Shown piece by piece: positions 42,829 to 54,253 of a stretch of DNA of 64,000 bases. A program made the position numbers and the translations under genes. Within the stretch, counting starts at the first letter, position 1; every line of letters begins with the position of its first letter. The DNA comes from Zerene cesonia (Eukaryota > Arthropoda > Insecta > Lepidoptera > Pieridae). The DNA is taken from the NCBI RefSeq assembly GCF_012273895.1, contig NC_052116.1, forward strand, positions 7,874,001 to 7,938,000, read 5' to 3'. The notes under the pieces are model-generated. The model was not told the DNA's origin and did no database searches. It saw only the letters and a list, made by a program, of their open reading frames with translations.

Positions 42829-42986
42829 TCACACTAATATTATAAATGTGACAGTTTGTTTGTTTGGATGTTTGTCCGTCCGATTTTGATGAAATATGGT
42901 ATACAGACAGGGTATGAGCTGACTTGGTTGTAAGGTTGGGATAAAGCAGGAATCTAAATATACGGGGGAGACTGGACGAGCGTCTT
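42829..42986 (+). mobile_element. HelB, internally deleted
   Basis: CACTAATATTATAAATGTGA, GGATGTTTGTCCGTCC then directly GATTTTGATGAAATATGG, so the CACGCTGAAACTACTG segment is missing. The 3' GGAGACTGGACGAGCGTC ends in TTAA. The 85-codon minus frame is shadow. Confidence 0.7.
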
Positions 42987-42999
42987 AATATTATAATCA

Positions 43000-43902
43000 C
43001 TCTCAAATTTAAAACATAACGAATAAATTTAACTAAAATAATAACTTATACAATAAAACAGCACAATTACTAATAACACAATAGACTTCAGTTTAGTCTT
43101 CAGAGTTTATACACGACACTAGGTTCTAGAATATAACAAAGGCCAACAAATAGTCCACGTCAGGTCTAACTACTTTATTTATCTGTGTACGATGCGCCTT
43201 TGACAACATGTAACACGTATTCAGAAATCCCATATTGTTGTGAATATTCATCTGAGGAAGACTTACATATAGCTGTTATGTCACAAAGTATACATACATT
43301 ATTGAAAAAAGAAAAATTATTAGACTGCTTTTATAGTTTGATTTTTGCATTGAGAATTTTAGCGAGAGACAATGACTTTATGTTTCGAAACTTAAATGTA
43401 CCGCGCTTGTTTAAATTTAGAATAGAGTATTGATCTAATATAACATTGACTTATTTTTTTTTTTATTTTTTTTTAGGGCACAAAAATATATCGATGCTGC
43501 CATATTTGTTTAAACGTTAATACAAAAACAGGTGTTTGATGGGTCTTTATATTTTAGTATAATAATGTTTGTCCTATTGTTACGAAAACTAAAAGGTTGA
43601 ATTTGATATGATTTCCATTATAAGAATTGAAAATAGACGTTTTCGTATTGAAGGATACGAATAGAAAATATTCTTAAAATATATAGTTTAAGAGACATTT
43701 TTAAAACGCGCTTTAAAGATAGAATCAACTAAATGGTCTCGCTTGCGCAAATGCAGAGTAAACGTAAGGAAATAATTTAACAGGGGATCGGAATCGGGAT
43801 AAAGTCATGAAATTATTATTTTGTCACCGATCCAAAAGTTTAAATTAAACTTAAAAGTTGTTAAAAAGGATATTAGAAAAAATATATTCTTTTTATATGT
43901 GG
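43000..43902. other. Stretch with an unassigned 82-codon frame
   Basis: The frame at 43185-43433 (plus) opens at GTG and includes NTYSEIPYCCEYSSEEDL and RILARDNDFMFRNLNVPR. Its composition is less AT-driven than most, but no family is recognised and no splice sites are convincing. The rest is AT-rich. Confidence 0.25.
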
Positions 43903-44025
43903 TCAAAGATAGCGCCACTGCAAATGCGTTTCCCGCTATTAATGGGTAATGGATAAGGAAAGGATTGGTGGAGGGAATAAAGAAACAAATTGGGAAGGGT
44001 GGAAAAGAATACAGGCCTATTATGC
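43903..44025 (-). mobile_element. RepD central fragment
   Basis: AGCGCCACTGCAAATGCGTT, TCCCGCTATTAATGGGTAAT, GGATAAGGAAAGGATTGGTG and GGGAAGGGTGGAAAAGAA match the central RepD segment only. Confidence 0.6.
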
Positions 44026-44501
44026 CTATATATATAGACATAGCCACATTGAGTGTCTGTAGTTATTTCGATACGATTCATTTCGAATCAATTCTATTTA
44101 TTTCGATCGAAAAAAATACCATCAATACAAAGAGAGCAACTCGAAGTGTCCGTTAAAAAGTTTAAATTCTAATTTCAATCGTTAACAAAGTCGAAGAAAG
44201 TCCATTTAGTCGTTAGAAAGTTTATTGGATAACCGTTTCAATTCAAACAATCCCAGACTATATTAATTAAACTGATAGCTAGCCTATAGTAACTTTACCG
44301 CCTGTCCTTTGGAGTCTTTGTGAGGAATTAATTTGATAAGATATCGATTTTAAATGTGAAAATCTCAGAATTTTCTTGCACGCCTCATCAATACGTTAAC
44401 ACAATAAGGTTGTTTGTCGTTTTCTTCGTGACGATAACAAAATATTTATTTGTATAGATGGGTTGGACTTCTTTTGTATGTTTCACTATAATAATGTTTC
44501 A
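44026..44501. other. AT-rich stretch, nothing recognised
   Basis: No repeat ends or coding-like frames. Confidence 0.4.
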
Positions 44502-44657
44502 CTAGCAGTCCGCCCCGCCCGTGGTATATATATAGCCTATAGCCTTCCTCAATAAATTGGATATCTAACACTGAATTTTTTAAATCGGCCCAGAAGTTCC
44601 TGAGATTAGTACGTTCAAACAAATAAATAAACAAAACCGCTTTATAATATTAGAGCA
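44502..44657 (-). mobile_element. HelC
   Basis: CTAGCAGTCCGCCCCGCCCG, TATAGCCTTCCTCAATAAAT, CAGAAGTTCCTGAGATTAGT and CTTTATAATATTAGAGCAGA. The CTAG end follows A. The hairpin segment is shortened to CCGCCCCGCCCGTGG. Confidence 0.7.
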
Positions 44658-44973
44658 GATTTTAGTCACAAAGAAAAAGAATTAATGCATGACAATTTAA
44701 GTGAAAAACGTATTGAATAATAAGCTTTCACGCTCCCAAGGAGTGGTGAAATCTTCAGGGTGAAAATAATTATGAAATGTATATAATTTATGATCTACCT
44801 GTGCCATTTGCCTATGTAATGAATAAGATGTATATTTATAATGACGAATAATTTATAAATGTGAAGCGAGTGCAAGTTAAGCAGCCTTTAAGTTTATAAC
44901 TTTTTTACTATTTTACTCAATTTAATACCTAATACTTGCCTATATTTACTAATACTAATTATCTTATCCGTGA

Positions 44974-45156
44974 CTGGACGCTCGTCCCGGCTCCGCCCGG
45001 ATGGAAACGGAACGGAGCATTTAATCGAAATAAAAATATCCTCCAAGTCAGCTCATGTCCTGTCGGAATACCAAATTTAATCAAAATCCGTTCAGTAGTT
45101 AGTTGACGGACAAACATCCAATAAAACAAACTTTCACATTTATAATATAAGTGTGG
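44974..45156 (-). mobile_element. HelB
   Basis: CTGGACGCTCGTCCCGGCTC then CGCCCGG, AGTCAGCTCATGTCCTGTCG, ATCCGTTCAGTAGTTAGTTG and ACAAACTTTCACATTTATAA. CTAG has decayed to CTGG. It ends near AAGTGTGG. Confidence 0.7.
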
Positions 45157-45206
45157 TTTTTAATGTATTGAGCTTGTTTTTATACTTATCATATAATCCT
45201 ATCCTA

Positions 45207-45388
45207 TCCTACTAATAATATAAATGCGAAAATTTGTAAGGATGTGTGTGTGTTCGTTACTCTTTCACGCAAAAACTACTCAACCGATTGCAATGAAATT
45301 TGGTACGTACAGCTGGACAACTGGAATAACATATAGGTAACTTTTTATCCCGATATTCCTACGGGATACAGACTTACGCGGGTGAAAC
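45207..45388 (+). mobile_element. HelA cut by an assembly gap
   Basis: TCCTACTAATAATATAAATG, GTAAGGATGTGTGTGTGTTC, GCAATGAAATTTGGTACGTA and TACGCGGGTGAAAC, where the N run begins inside the terminal hairpin. The 398- and 343-codon frames beyond are artefacts. Confidence 0.8.
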
Positions 45389-46388
45389 NNNNNNNNNNNN
45401 NNNNNNNNNNNNNNNNNNNNNNNNNNNNNNNNNNNNNNNNNNNNNNNNNNNNNNNNNNNNNNNNNNNNNNNNNNNNNNNNNNNNNNNNNNNNNNNNNNNN
45501 NNNNNNNNNNNNNNNNNNNNNNNNNNNNNNNNNNNNNNNNNNNNNNNNNNNNNNNNNNNNNNNNNNNNNNNNNNNNNNNNNNNNNNNNNNNNNNNNNNNN
45601 NNNNNNNNNNNNNNNNNNNNNNNNNNNNNNNNNNNNNNNNNNNNNNNNNNNNNNNNNNNNNNNNNNNNNNNNNNNNNNNNNNNNNNNNNNNNNNNNNNNN
45701 NNNNNNNNNNNNNNNNNNNNNNNNNNNNNNNNNNNNNNNNNNNNNNNNNNNNNNNNNNNNNNNNNNNNNNNNNNNNNNNNNNNNNNNNNNNNNNNNNNNN
45801 NNNNNNNNNNNNNNNNNNNNNNNNNNNNNNNNNNNNNNNNNNNNNNNNNNNNNNNNNNNNNNNNNNNNNNNNNNNNNNNNNNNNNNNNNNNNNNNNNNNN
45901 NNNNNNNNNNNNNNNNNNNNNNNNNNNNNNNNNNNNNNNNNNNNNNNNNNNNNNNNNNNNNNNNNNNNNNNNNNNNNNNNNNNNNNNNNNNNNNNNNNNN
46001 NNNNNNNNNNNNNNNNNNNNNNNNNNNNNNNNNNNNNNNNNNNNNNNNNNNNNNNNNNNNNNNNNNNNNNNNNNNNNNNNNNNNNNNNNNNNNNNNNNNN
46101 NNNNNNNNNNNNNNNNNNNNNNNNNNNNNNNNNNNNNNNNNNNNNNNNNNNNNNNNNNNNNNNNNNNNNNNNNNNNNNNNNNNNNNNNNNNNNNNNNNNN
46201 NNNNNNNNNNNNNNNNNNNNNNNNNNNNNNNNNNNNNNNNNNNNNNNNNNNNNNNNNNNNNNNNNNNNNNNNNNNNNNNNNNNNNNNNNNNNNNNNNNNN
46301 NNNNNNNNNNNNNNNNNNNNNNNNNNNNNNNNNNNNNNNNNNNNNNNNNNNNNNNNNNNNNNNNNNNNNNNNNNNNNNNNNNNNNNNN
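45389..46388. other. Assembly gap of 1000 N
   Basis: Second exact 1000-N run. It starts within the HelA 3' hairpin, so the missing DNA should begin with the rest of that hairpin and a CTAG if the element is intact. Confidence 0.95.
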
Positions 46389-47101
46389 TGACAGATTCGA
46401 AATTCAAATGTAATATTTTTTTATAATTAAGTGTAACAGTATTTATGGCCAGACTAAGTACATTTATAAACACCAAACAACAGGAATAAATAAGAAACCG
46501 TGTAAAACCAAGCTTAAACCAAAAATACTACTTCCAACTACTACATGTACACTCCACAAAATAGCCAATGACTTACTGAAGTTTCTAGGAAATAAAATGC
46601 AATTTCAAGGAGTTGTCTCTATTAAGACGACTTCACGCGATCAAAGGCGCTGTCCGTAATCACACCGGGTTCAATAGAGTACTGATTCGTCTGCTTTTAC
46701 CTCTATTTACAGTTTAGGATTTAATCTTCTTTTATTAAAATAGTTGAAAACGTCTCTGTGACAAGAGGTAAATAAATATAGAAATTTGATATATGTATCG
46801 ATGTATTTTGTTACTAAACTAAAAGGTTTTAAAAATGTTCGGTTTTAATAAAAACGTTATAAGAATTCATTTCAAAGAACGGAATACTGCAATTAGACAA
46901 AACAATACACTTCGTTTTGTACAAATATTTTTGAAATGACCACTTATTCGTGAACCTTTTCGTTCTTAAAGTGGATTGATAAATAATTTTAGATTATTGA
47001 GTTGATAAAGAATTAAAACTGCATGCTCTAAAGCACCACAAATTATAAGTAGTATTATATCAATGGAAAATTAACCCAAAATTTTAATTCTATGTTATAA
47101 A
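46389..47101. other. Start of a repeat-poor block, no gene recognised
   Basis: From here to about 54.25 kb almost none of the dispersed families appear. This first part is AT-rich without coding-like frames. Confidence 0.4.
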
Positions 47102-47139
47102 GAAGATGGCGCCTTTAGTAGTGTAAAGGCGCCATATTC
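47102..47139. repeat. Strong short hairpin
   Basis: ATGGCGCCTTTA (47106-47117) and TAAAGGCGCCAT (47124-47135) pair perfectly around the loop GTAGTG. Three further pairs (GAA/TTC) lie outside one mismatch, giving 15 of 16 pairs. Function is unknown; it is too short for a microRNA precursor. Confidence 0.8.
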
Positions 47140-47214
47140 AATTTAGTTTGGCGTGACGTAGCATAGAAAATATTCTACCCTTTAAACATACCTCATACCT
47201 AGGTCACCCACTTG

Positions 47215-47375
47215 CGTGTAAACATTCGTACAATGTATGAATGTGAATATTTGTATCCAGATATAGTAACGGGGCTTTAGAATGACATATGCTACTTTTT
47301 ACCGCAGTCTCACTAAACGTCTCATGCCCGTGGTAATTTCTTTTGACGCGGATGAAGCCACGTGTGGAGCGCATT
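47215..47375 (+). mobile_element. Possible old Hel-like relic
   Basis: GCTACTTTTTACCGCAGTCT and TTTTGACGCGGATGAAGCCA then CGTGTGGAGCGC resemble a Hel-like 3' half. The 5' half is barely recognisable. Confidence 0.3.
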
Positions 47376-47836
47376 TTCAATATAACTATTACATTAAATT
47401 ACAATAAAGCATTTCTTGACTGTGAATCCAAATGAAAGATTTTACAATTATTTATTGAAGTATATTCAGAACTAGTTAATAAATTGTATCCTATTAAAAA
47501 ACAATAGAAACACTGCGAATAACAACTTAAACAAGTTACCTACTAGTCGCACAGAACCGTACGGAATCCCGTTTCCAAATGCAATTCCGACACCATTCGG
47601 TTTCATATTTGTTCCCTCCAATTTAGTGAAAAGCCATTGCGAAACGCTAATTAAAGGAAAAGCAAACTAAAACCAGCTTTGTGAAGTAATTGAGATTGCT
47701 AGCGCTGTTCCCCTTTATGGAGAAATATCCGATAGTGTTATTGATTTAAACGTTGACTTTTAGTGTTAATAAGATTTCAATGCGTTAATGAAAGAGAATT
47801 TTAAAGAGCAATTGCTTTGCAAGAGGTTGGGCCGTC

Positions 47837-47850
47837 GTGCTGGCCAGCAC
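47837..47850. promoter_or_regulatory. Perfect 14-bp palindrome
   Basis: GTGCTGGCCAGCAC is fully self-complementary, in the repeat-poor block. A dimeric factor site is conceivable but unproven. Confidence 0.2.
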
Positions 47851-50117
47851 TATGACCATCGTTTTTTCTGTCGTGAAAAAAACATAAAAATTGTTATAGA
47901 TGCCCTTCTAGAGAATTCTTTACGTCTCTTTTGATGTTATTTTAATTATTATTGGTTATTAAACCAATAGATTTCTATGTTCTATGTTTTAGCGTTCTAT
48001 GTTCAATCTTTTCAGTATTTATGTGGATAATGTCCTGGGTTATGTTTTTGTAAATTTTGTTGTTTATATCCCATGTTTATAATTGTATTTATTCCAAATG
48101 AAGAAACATAAAAAAGTATTTTTTTTTCCATACAATCAATTAGACCAATGAAGAATAGCAAATACTGGTACAGATAATCAAATATTTAGAGTTATCATAT
48201 ACATCTTCCGGTCTTATACGAGTATTCTTAGCTTCTACACTTATGTTAACTTTGAAATTAAATGATCATAATTTTTGATATCCAACCATTTTTAATGATG
48301 TTAGAACAAAAACTTCTTTAAATTATATCGTTGTAAGTGACAATACGACATTCTTAAAAAATAAAGGATTTTTACACTTAAATACCAGTTATAACTGACA
48401 TAGTCAAAAAAGACATATTCAAATTTATGAAAACAATTTGCTTTTTAACCTATAAATCTGTTATAACATTTGAAACATGTAACAATTCATTTTTGAAAGC
48501 AACCATAAAATTTATCAATATTGTTCATTTCTCAATGTATATAACAGCATTCATAACATAATATTTAAGAGTTCTATTCCCAACAGAATATTGTTAAAAC
48601 AGTTTTGCATTTTCCGCCAGAGCTCTGCACGTTTGAGTATAAAGTTTATTAACATGATTAAATTAAATATTTTATATACTTTGCATATTATAGTTTAATT
48701 GAAAATTTCAAAATACTTAAGTTTAGATAGATTTGTTTATTATTTGGTATAATTATTGTTCTCAATATGTGCTTAGCATAAAACTCGAGAACTAAATAAA
48801 CATTTTTTTCAGCATACAATAATAAATTCAAATAGTTTCGTTCGCTTTAAAGGTGACACGAAAGCGGATGACATTAAATCGTCTGTATGTAAAACGCATT
48901 TAAAATCACATCAGCCACCAAAAGGCAAAATCACCATTTAATTTGTGTACAGATCGTTTCAAAAACTTGGACTTCATTTTGCGGACCAGATCAAAGGTTT
49001 CGCCGTGGTTGCTCAATCATCGCTTTGTAAATGCAACGAATAAAAAGAGTTATTGGCGCAGCGTTGAGGACTAACTTGAAATGGGTTGAGATTGAGTGCC
49101 TCGGTTGAATCGGTTGATACTCTCGCGCGACTTGTTTTCACAGAACGGTTGGAAAATATGGCAATGCATATTCAGACGCTAATTAGCTGCATTAATATTA
49201 TCTAATTCTTATTGCATTACCTTTCCACGACCCGCAGAGTCAAAGGAAATTGCCATGTAATTGCGATGTTTCACCATTGTAAATTAAAAACAGCCTATGT
49301 CACTTGGTCTCCTTACCATCTCAGAGCACAAATGTCGTATTAAAAAATCCCTCTGTTGCGACATTCAAGGTAGATTGCATTATAATGTTAATAAAGATGT
49401 TTTATTTCAGAAAGTGTCGCCGAAAAGCACTTAATAGCGGCTTCGTATACAATAAACTTGATGACGATTGGGTTCTTATAATGTACTACCTTGCTTTAAA
49501 AATTTCTTAATTGATTATTAAAATTATTTTAATGCTATATAAACTATAAATTAAATATACAGACTTGTTTATTTCCTTCGCAATATTATCATAAATCAAT
49601 GTTTGGTTAATTTAGCGTTATAAAATAACGAATATGTTTTGATACAATTTCTATAACACATCAAATCGAGTTATTTCCGTTCCTTTGTCAGATTTTTATT
49701 CACTTTTGATACGAAAATGAAATAAAACCCCGCGAACGTTTTTATTATCTTGTAATATGTAGTTTGTCCAAAAATAATAAGAGGTCGGCCTCTGTGGCCC
49801 AATCTGTCATAAACATTGAGATTTCGCGAAAAAACTTCATTCTGAGCGACCTTGACTTTCCTTATTACATTTAAAAGGAAAAACGGAAAGTTTATTTAGG
49901 CTGAAATAACATGCTTTGGTACAATTTTCTGTTGTTCTTTTGTTTTAAATATATTATCTCTATCTAGCCGAGTAATTTAGTTTTCATTGTATTATTATAT
50001 ACTTACAAAGTTAAAATACCTTTGGTCGCGCCAATATATATTAATTTCGATATTAAGCGGACTGTAAAACTTAATCTACGTGGTGTAGCGAAAAAGGGAA
50101 AAACGGGAACATACGGT
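47851..50117. other. Repeat-poor block, possible intron or regulatory DNA
   Basis: No dispersed repeat recognised. AGATCAAAGG at 48988-48997 fits a TCF/Pangolin site. The 68-codon frame at 49304-49510 has no recognisable motif. If the exon candidate at 50124 is real, this is the start of its first intron. Confidence 0.35.
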
Positions 50118-50123
50118 ACATAC

Positions 50124-50390
50124 CTCGTCTGAGGGAGTAGCGTCCAAGCAAGCACACGGCACAGCACCACGCGGTCAAGGGTCCTCCAGCTCAGGCCAGG
50201 CAGACCAGATCCAGTCCTTCACTCCACACACACACACACGCGGCGGTTCAGCGCGACCAAATGAGAAGGGGGAGTTACACTAGCACAATGCCTGAGATAT
50301 CTAGAGAACCTCGTGAAGGCACTCCGGCGGTTATTCAGATCCGATCGTCACGGAAGATCGACGTAGACTGTGTGACGTATATGCGTCACT
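50124..50390 (-). other. Candidate non-coding first exon (5' UTR)
   Basis: Read on minus, this CpG-bearing, GC-richer block runs from about the predicted start site near 50390 to CAGACGAG at 50124, followed by GTATGT (50123-50118), a good splice donor. No ATG occurs on the minus strand in these 267 bases, as expected for an untranslated leader. It holds a CA microsatellite (50222-50240, plus strand). The gene would continue to lower coordinates, through an intron in the repeat-poor block. No protein can be named. Alternative: a chance CpG-rich patch. Confidence 0.45.
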
Positions 50391-50440
50391 ACGTCCAATA
50401 GGAACGTTGCGGGTACTTTAAAAGCGTGCGGTGATTGGTT
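50372..50440 (-). promoter_or_regulatory. Candidate promoter with CCAAT, TATA-like and CRE motifs
   Basis: In minus-strand order: AACCAATC (50440-50433), TTTTAAAGTA around 50424-50415 as a TATA-like box, an inverted CCAAT (CCTATTGGAC near 50402-50393), and GTGACGCATATACGTCAC (50389-50372), an almost perfect palindrome with two CRE half-sites. The spacing puts a start site near 50390. Motifs are seen; promoter activity is inferred. Confidence 0.4.
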
Positions 50441-50899
50441 GTGCTCGCATGTAAGGAGGGTAGTTGGATTACACCACAAAATAATAAATATTTAATTTTA
50501 ATTCACTTCTAAATTCACTAAAAGCAAAGATGTAACATTTACAACTGACTTACAAAAAGGAGGTTCTTAATTCAACTTAATTTTTTGTTTGTTTCAAAAC
50601 TGGGACTGGGAGAACCGATAATAATGATGCTTTTTTATTAGAAAGCTGGAATTTAAAGAAAGCTGAATAAAATTTAAATGAGACTAAATGGAAGGTATTC
50701 CATGTGGTCCCATTTCAATTTGGTCCATTTTTAATAATTTGAAGGTAGTCACGGTACTTATAACATTATGAAGAAACGGAAACAATGAAGAGTTTACGTT
50801 TGTTTCAGATCACAATACTACAATGCCAGTAATGTAAAACTTCGGTGACGACCAAATAAAACCATCTTTGAATAATTCAATCATAGAATAGTCTACAGT
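50441..50899. other. AT-rich stretch, nothing recognised
   Basis: Upstream of the candidate promoter on the minus strand. No repeat ends seen. Confidence 0.35.
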
Positions 50900-51118
50900 C
50901 TAGGTATTCGAAAACGAAACGTAAGGTCTAGTATGTAAATTGAACTCCGAATCAATCACTCCAATCCCGACATTTATTTGATTTTGAGATCGCAATTCGT
51001 TGGGACATTGAAGGATTTCTTGAACATTAGAAATACTCTCTAATTTCATTGCGTCCTGAAGCGAAAACTTTGATGTGTTTCGTGATGAATATATTTTGTC
51101 GGTGTAAATTGTAGGCAC
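50900..51118 (-). other. Unassigned 72-codon open frame
   Basis: Opens at GTG on minus; the first internal ATG is in DAMKLESISNV. The rest (EILQCPNELRSQNQINVG, FNLHTRPYVSFSNT) has mixed polar composition. No family is recognised. It lies upstream of the promoter candidate on the same strand, so it would belong to a different transcript. Probably chance. Confidence 0.15.
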
Positions 51119-51211
51119 CGTTATATAAATCTATCCCGAGGGATTGCAATGTATAGAAAAATTATAATCCGTATACATACTACTTTCAATTTAGCGCATT
51201 ATTTTTCGTTT

Positions 51212-51279
51212 TTTTATGCCATAGCGGGCAACTGAGCTAGTGGATCACCACCGCCCATAAACATTCGCAGAGGTCTGGC
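51212..51279 (-). mobile_element. RepD tail fragment with internal deletion
   Basis: TTTTTTTATGCCATAGCGGG, CAACTGAGCTAGTGGATCAC and CACCGCCCATAAACATTCGC. The segment TTCGCCTGATGGTAAGCG is missing between GTGG and ATCACC. Confidence 0.65.
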
Positions 51280-53499
51280 TTTTTGGCTCTTAACTCTTGA
51301 TAAAAACTAACTCAGTTGCATTTATAACTTATCCTCGACAGTTGTTAAATTTTATAGCAGGAACAACACAAAACAGGTCACCCAATTCCTGCCCACTTTA
51401 CCTGAAAACACTACACAGGTTTTAAAGCAGGTCAAGTGATAACTTTAAATATATAAGGAATCAAAACTTCAACGAATTCAGTCACAAACTCATTTAATTA
51501 AGAAATAAGCAGTAATTATTATCGAATAGGTACTAAACAAGTCGGGATTACTTATTCGCGAACTCAATTAAGTCCGTAATTAAAAGTCCCACCATTAAAT
51601 TAGAAGCCATATTAATGAACTAAGACAAAACAGTCTCCGCTTTGCGTCTTATAGCTTCTTTGAAAAGTTTCTCACAATCGATTTATCATTATACAGAATA
51701 AAAGGCAATAGACAGGTCGGGAGTATTTACGGCCGCAGAAATCGGCGCGTGAGGAAAATTTTATCAAAACGTGTTAGCGTGTTCGTGTCGGATCTTTTAT
51801 TAAATTACTTGTGCGGTTATTCTGTACATTAGTTATAATAACCGAGAGTTTTTTGGATTGTAACATGTCCATGTAACATTGTTCCTGTCACTCGGAAAAT
51901 TAAAATAAAGGTATGGTTGACAAAAAAATAAAAACCACGCTTTAATTATAGATAATAATTATTTATCTTGTTCTTATACAGAGACCCTGGCGATCCTAAT
52001 TAAGATAATCCTAATAGATCCTAATCAAATGAATGAAATAATGTTATTGTCAACGAATCTTTGATAAATGTACAAAATTTTAATGAAATATATAACGGAA
52101 TTGGTTACATACAAACATACAATTGAAGCTAAAATAAATCTGTTGAAATTGATCTCCTTTTTATAATAGTTTAATAGACGATTAAATGTGTTCTGTTTTT
52201 ATAATAACAAATACAATTTTAAATTTTTTATGTCGAAACAAAATACTGACCATTATAGTGTAATTCACATCGACACACCCTGAAAAAAAAAACGCAATTA
52301 CCCGCATAATTTCTATCGAAACTCTTCGTGATGACAATATTTTTTTAACTACCTAATTCATTCCACCTCAATTCAAATTAAGTACCATCCTTACTTGTAA
52401 AGTCCCAAAACAAATAACTGAATACTTTCAAACGCACTTTATAACATAGTATAATATCCACAGACTTACCACTCTGGTACAATTTCAAGTTAATTAAAAC
52501 GTCTGCTAAAATTATATACAGTAGTAGCATTTGCATTAAGGAGTTTTCATACTGGAAGTTGAAAGAGACGTAATGCATGCTTATTTTTAATGAATTTTTT
52601 AAACATTTATATTTTTATTACACTTTCATTTCAGTTATTTCATCAGTTTCTTCAATAGAATAAAAAATGTACATCGATCAATTTAATATATTGCATATTA
52701 CACAAAATTGGGAATACGTTAATATTTCAAGATTTTGTATACATTGAAGACTGAGTGCTACAGATATCACTGACCACCAATGTATAACTAATTTAAAAGT
52801 ACTACCGCTGTGCACACCCCCTACTAACATTTTGTTAATACGGGCCTCGTTATTGTGCCAAACATATACGTAATATTCGCGGAATAGCGTAGTATGTCGG
52901 TTTTAATATCACACTTTACTATTTATAACAGTTAGTTACTGCCGTAGCGTAGAGCCAAAAAACTTAATGAACATTATATATCAGGGACGTTGACAAAACG
53001 CCAAAATAATTGCGGCTTTATTTAAGTTTTGTGTGTTTTATTATAACTCTCAAATAAGTAAGCGGTTTTGAAGTTGGAATATGCTTTAAATGGCATTACA
53101 GCTTCATATTATTCTCTTGTTTTAAGCCTTTCTGTTATATTACACAAATATTCAGTATAGAACAGCGCAATGAAAACATCTTTAAAGATCATCAACAAGC
53201 AAACGAGTAGTTTTTAAGTTATCATTAATGCGTGCTTAACTGCATGATTTAAAAATGAATATAAAACCAGCCCTGTTGTGCCTATTTCCATAACATGTTT
53301 TTTCTATCTATCTAAGCACATTCATGTTTTCCTAGTTCCTTTATACACTGAACTATTCAATTTTCGCTCAGAAATTTTCTTCTAACCTTGTAAAAAAATA
53401 TTCTCCTTAAATATATAACAAAAAACGCCGACAAAATGTAATATTGCTCAGGCAGTAATCGCCCCGCAAGTAATATAGCAGATATTACGAACTGTTAAT
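51280..53499. other. Repeat-poor AT-rich block
   Basis: No dispersed repeat recognised. ACGGCCGCAGAAATCGGCGC near 51730 is a CpG patch. The 66-codon frame at 52378-52578 has no motif. It may contain conserved non-coding DNA. Confidence 0.35.
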
Positions 53500-53597
53500 C
53501 CAGTTGATACTGGTTATTACCTGACCTCCGTCGGTCCGGACCGGTTTAAACTGGTATTAAATCAACACTCAACTACCATGAATCCCGATGACGGAGG
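53500..53597. promoter_or_regulatory. Cluster of palindromic CTGG/CCGG motifs
   Basis: CCAGTTGATACTGG (53500-53513), GGTCCGGACC (53533-53542), ACCGGTTTAAACTGGT (53540-53555), and CCTCCGTC paired with GACGGAGG (53525-53532, 53590-53597). ACCGGTTT resembles Grainyhead/CP2-type sites. A regulatory element is inferred from density and isolation only. Confidence 0.3.
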
Positions 53598-54253
53598 GAT
53601 TTTTCGTGAAATTCTCCGATACTTTACTATAGTTATGCGTTATTTTTTTGTGGTTTTGTTAATGATTGTTAAATTCTAAAAATCTAAACAAAGTAAGCTT
53701 TAATAAATGCTTAGTATTTTAGGCAATTAGTGGTCTTAACCCTTAATGTGTGTTTGATGGTCCCGACTTATAATTTTATTTTAATTCGCCTTGAAGTAAC
53801 AGGGCTAAATTGTGTTCCAAGAAATTTGCTTTTCTGTGACAAGAGACACTATTATGTACTTATGTTACAGAGGAATAAGCTCTTTGTAATAAAATGCAAA
53901 ATAATATGTTAGACTAAGAACTTTTACATATAATGTACTTATATACTGACAAAAATTTCCTTGTTTCTTATTACATCTATCTAGACATGGATGTGTAACA
54001 ATGAGACGTGACTATGACGTCACATATTATAATAGATACAGAGTTTTATGCCGGCACCTCACTGTTGAAAATGAATTCTGTGAAGTATTGCTTAATTTTA
54101 AATTATGTATTTCGACGATGTAAAAGCGCTTCTGAAGGAAAACTAGTTGACAAACAAATGCATGAGTTTGAGTTTCATAACTTTTAAATGCTTCATGCCT
54201 CTCTTAAATCGGTACTAATCCAATCCCACTACCCCTATTCATAAAATAAAAAG
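53598..54253. other. End of the repeat-poor block
   Basis: Perfect TGACGTCA at 54015-54022. The 60-codon frame at 53730-53912 is not recognisable. Confidence 0.35.

Noticed and set aside
45280..46476. Open frames of 398 (minus) and 343 (plus) codons
   Set aside because: Same reason: the second 1000-N gap.
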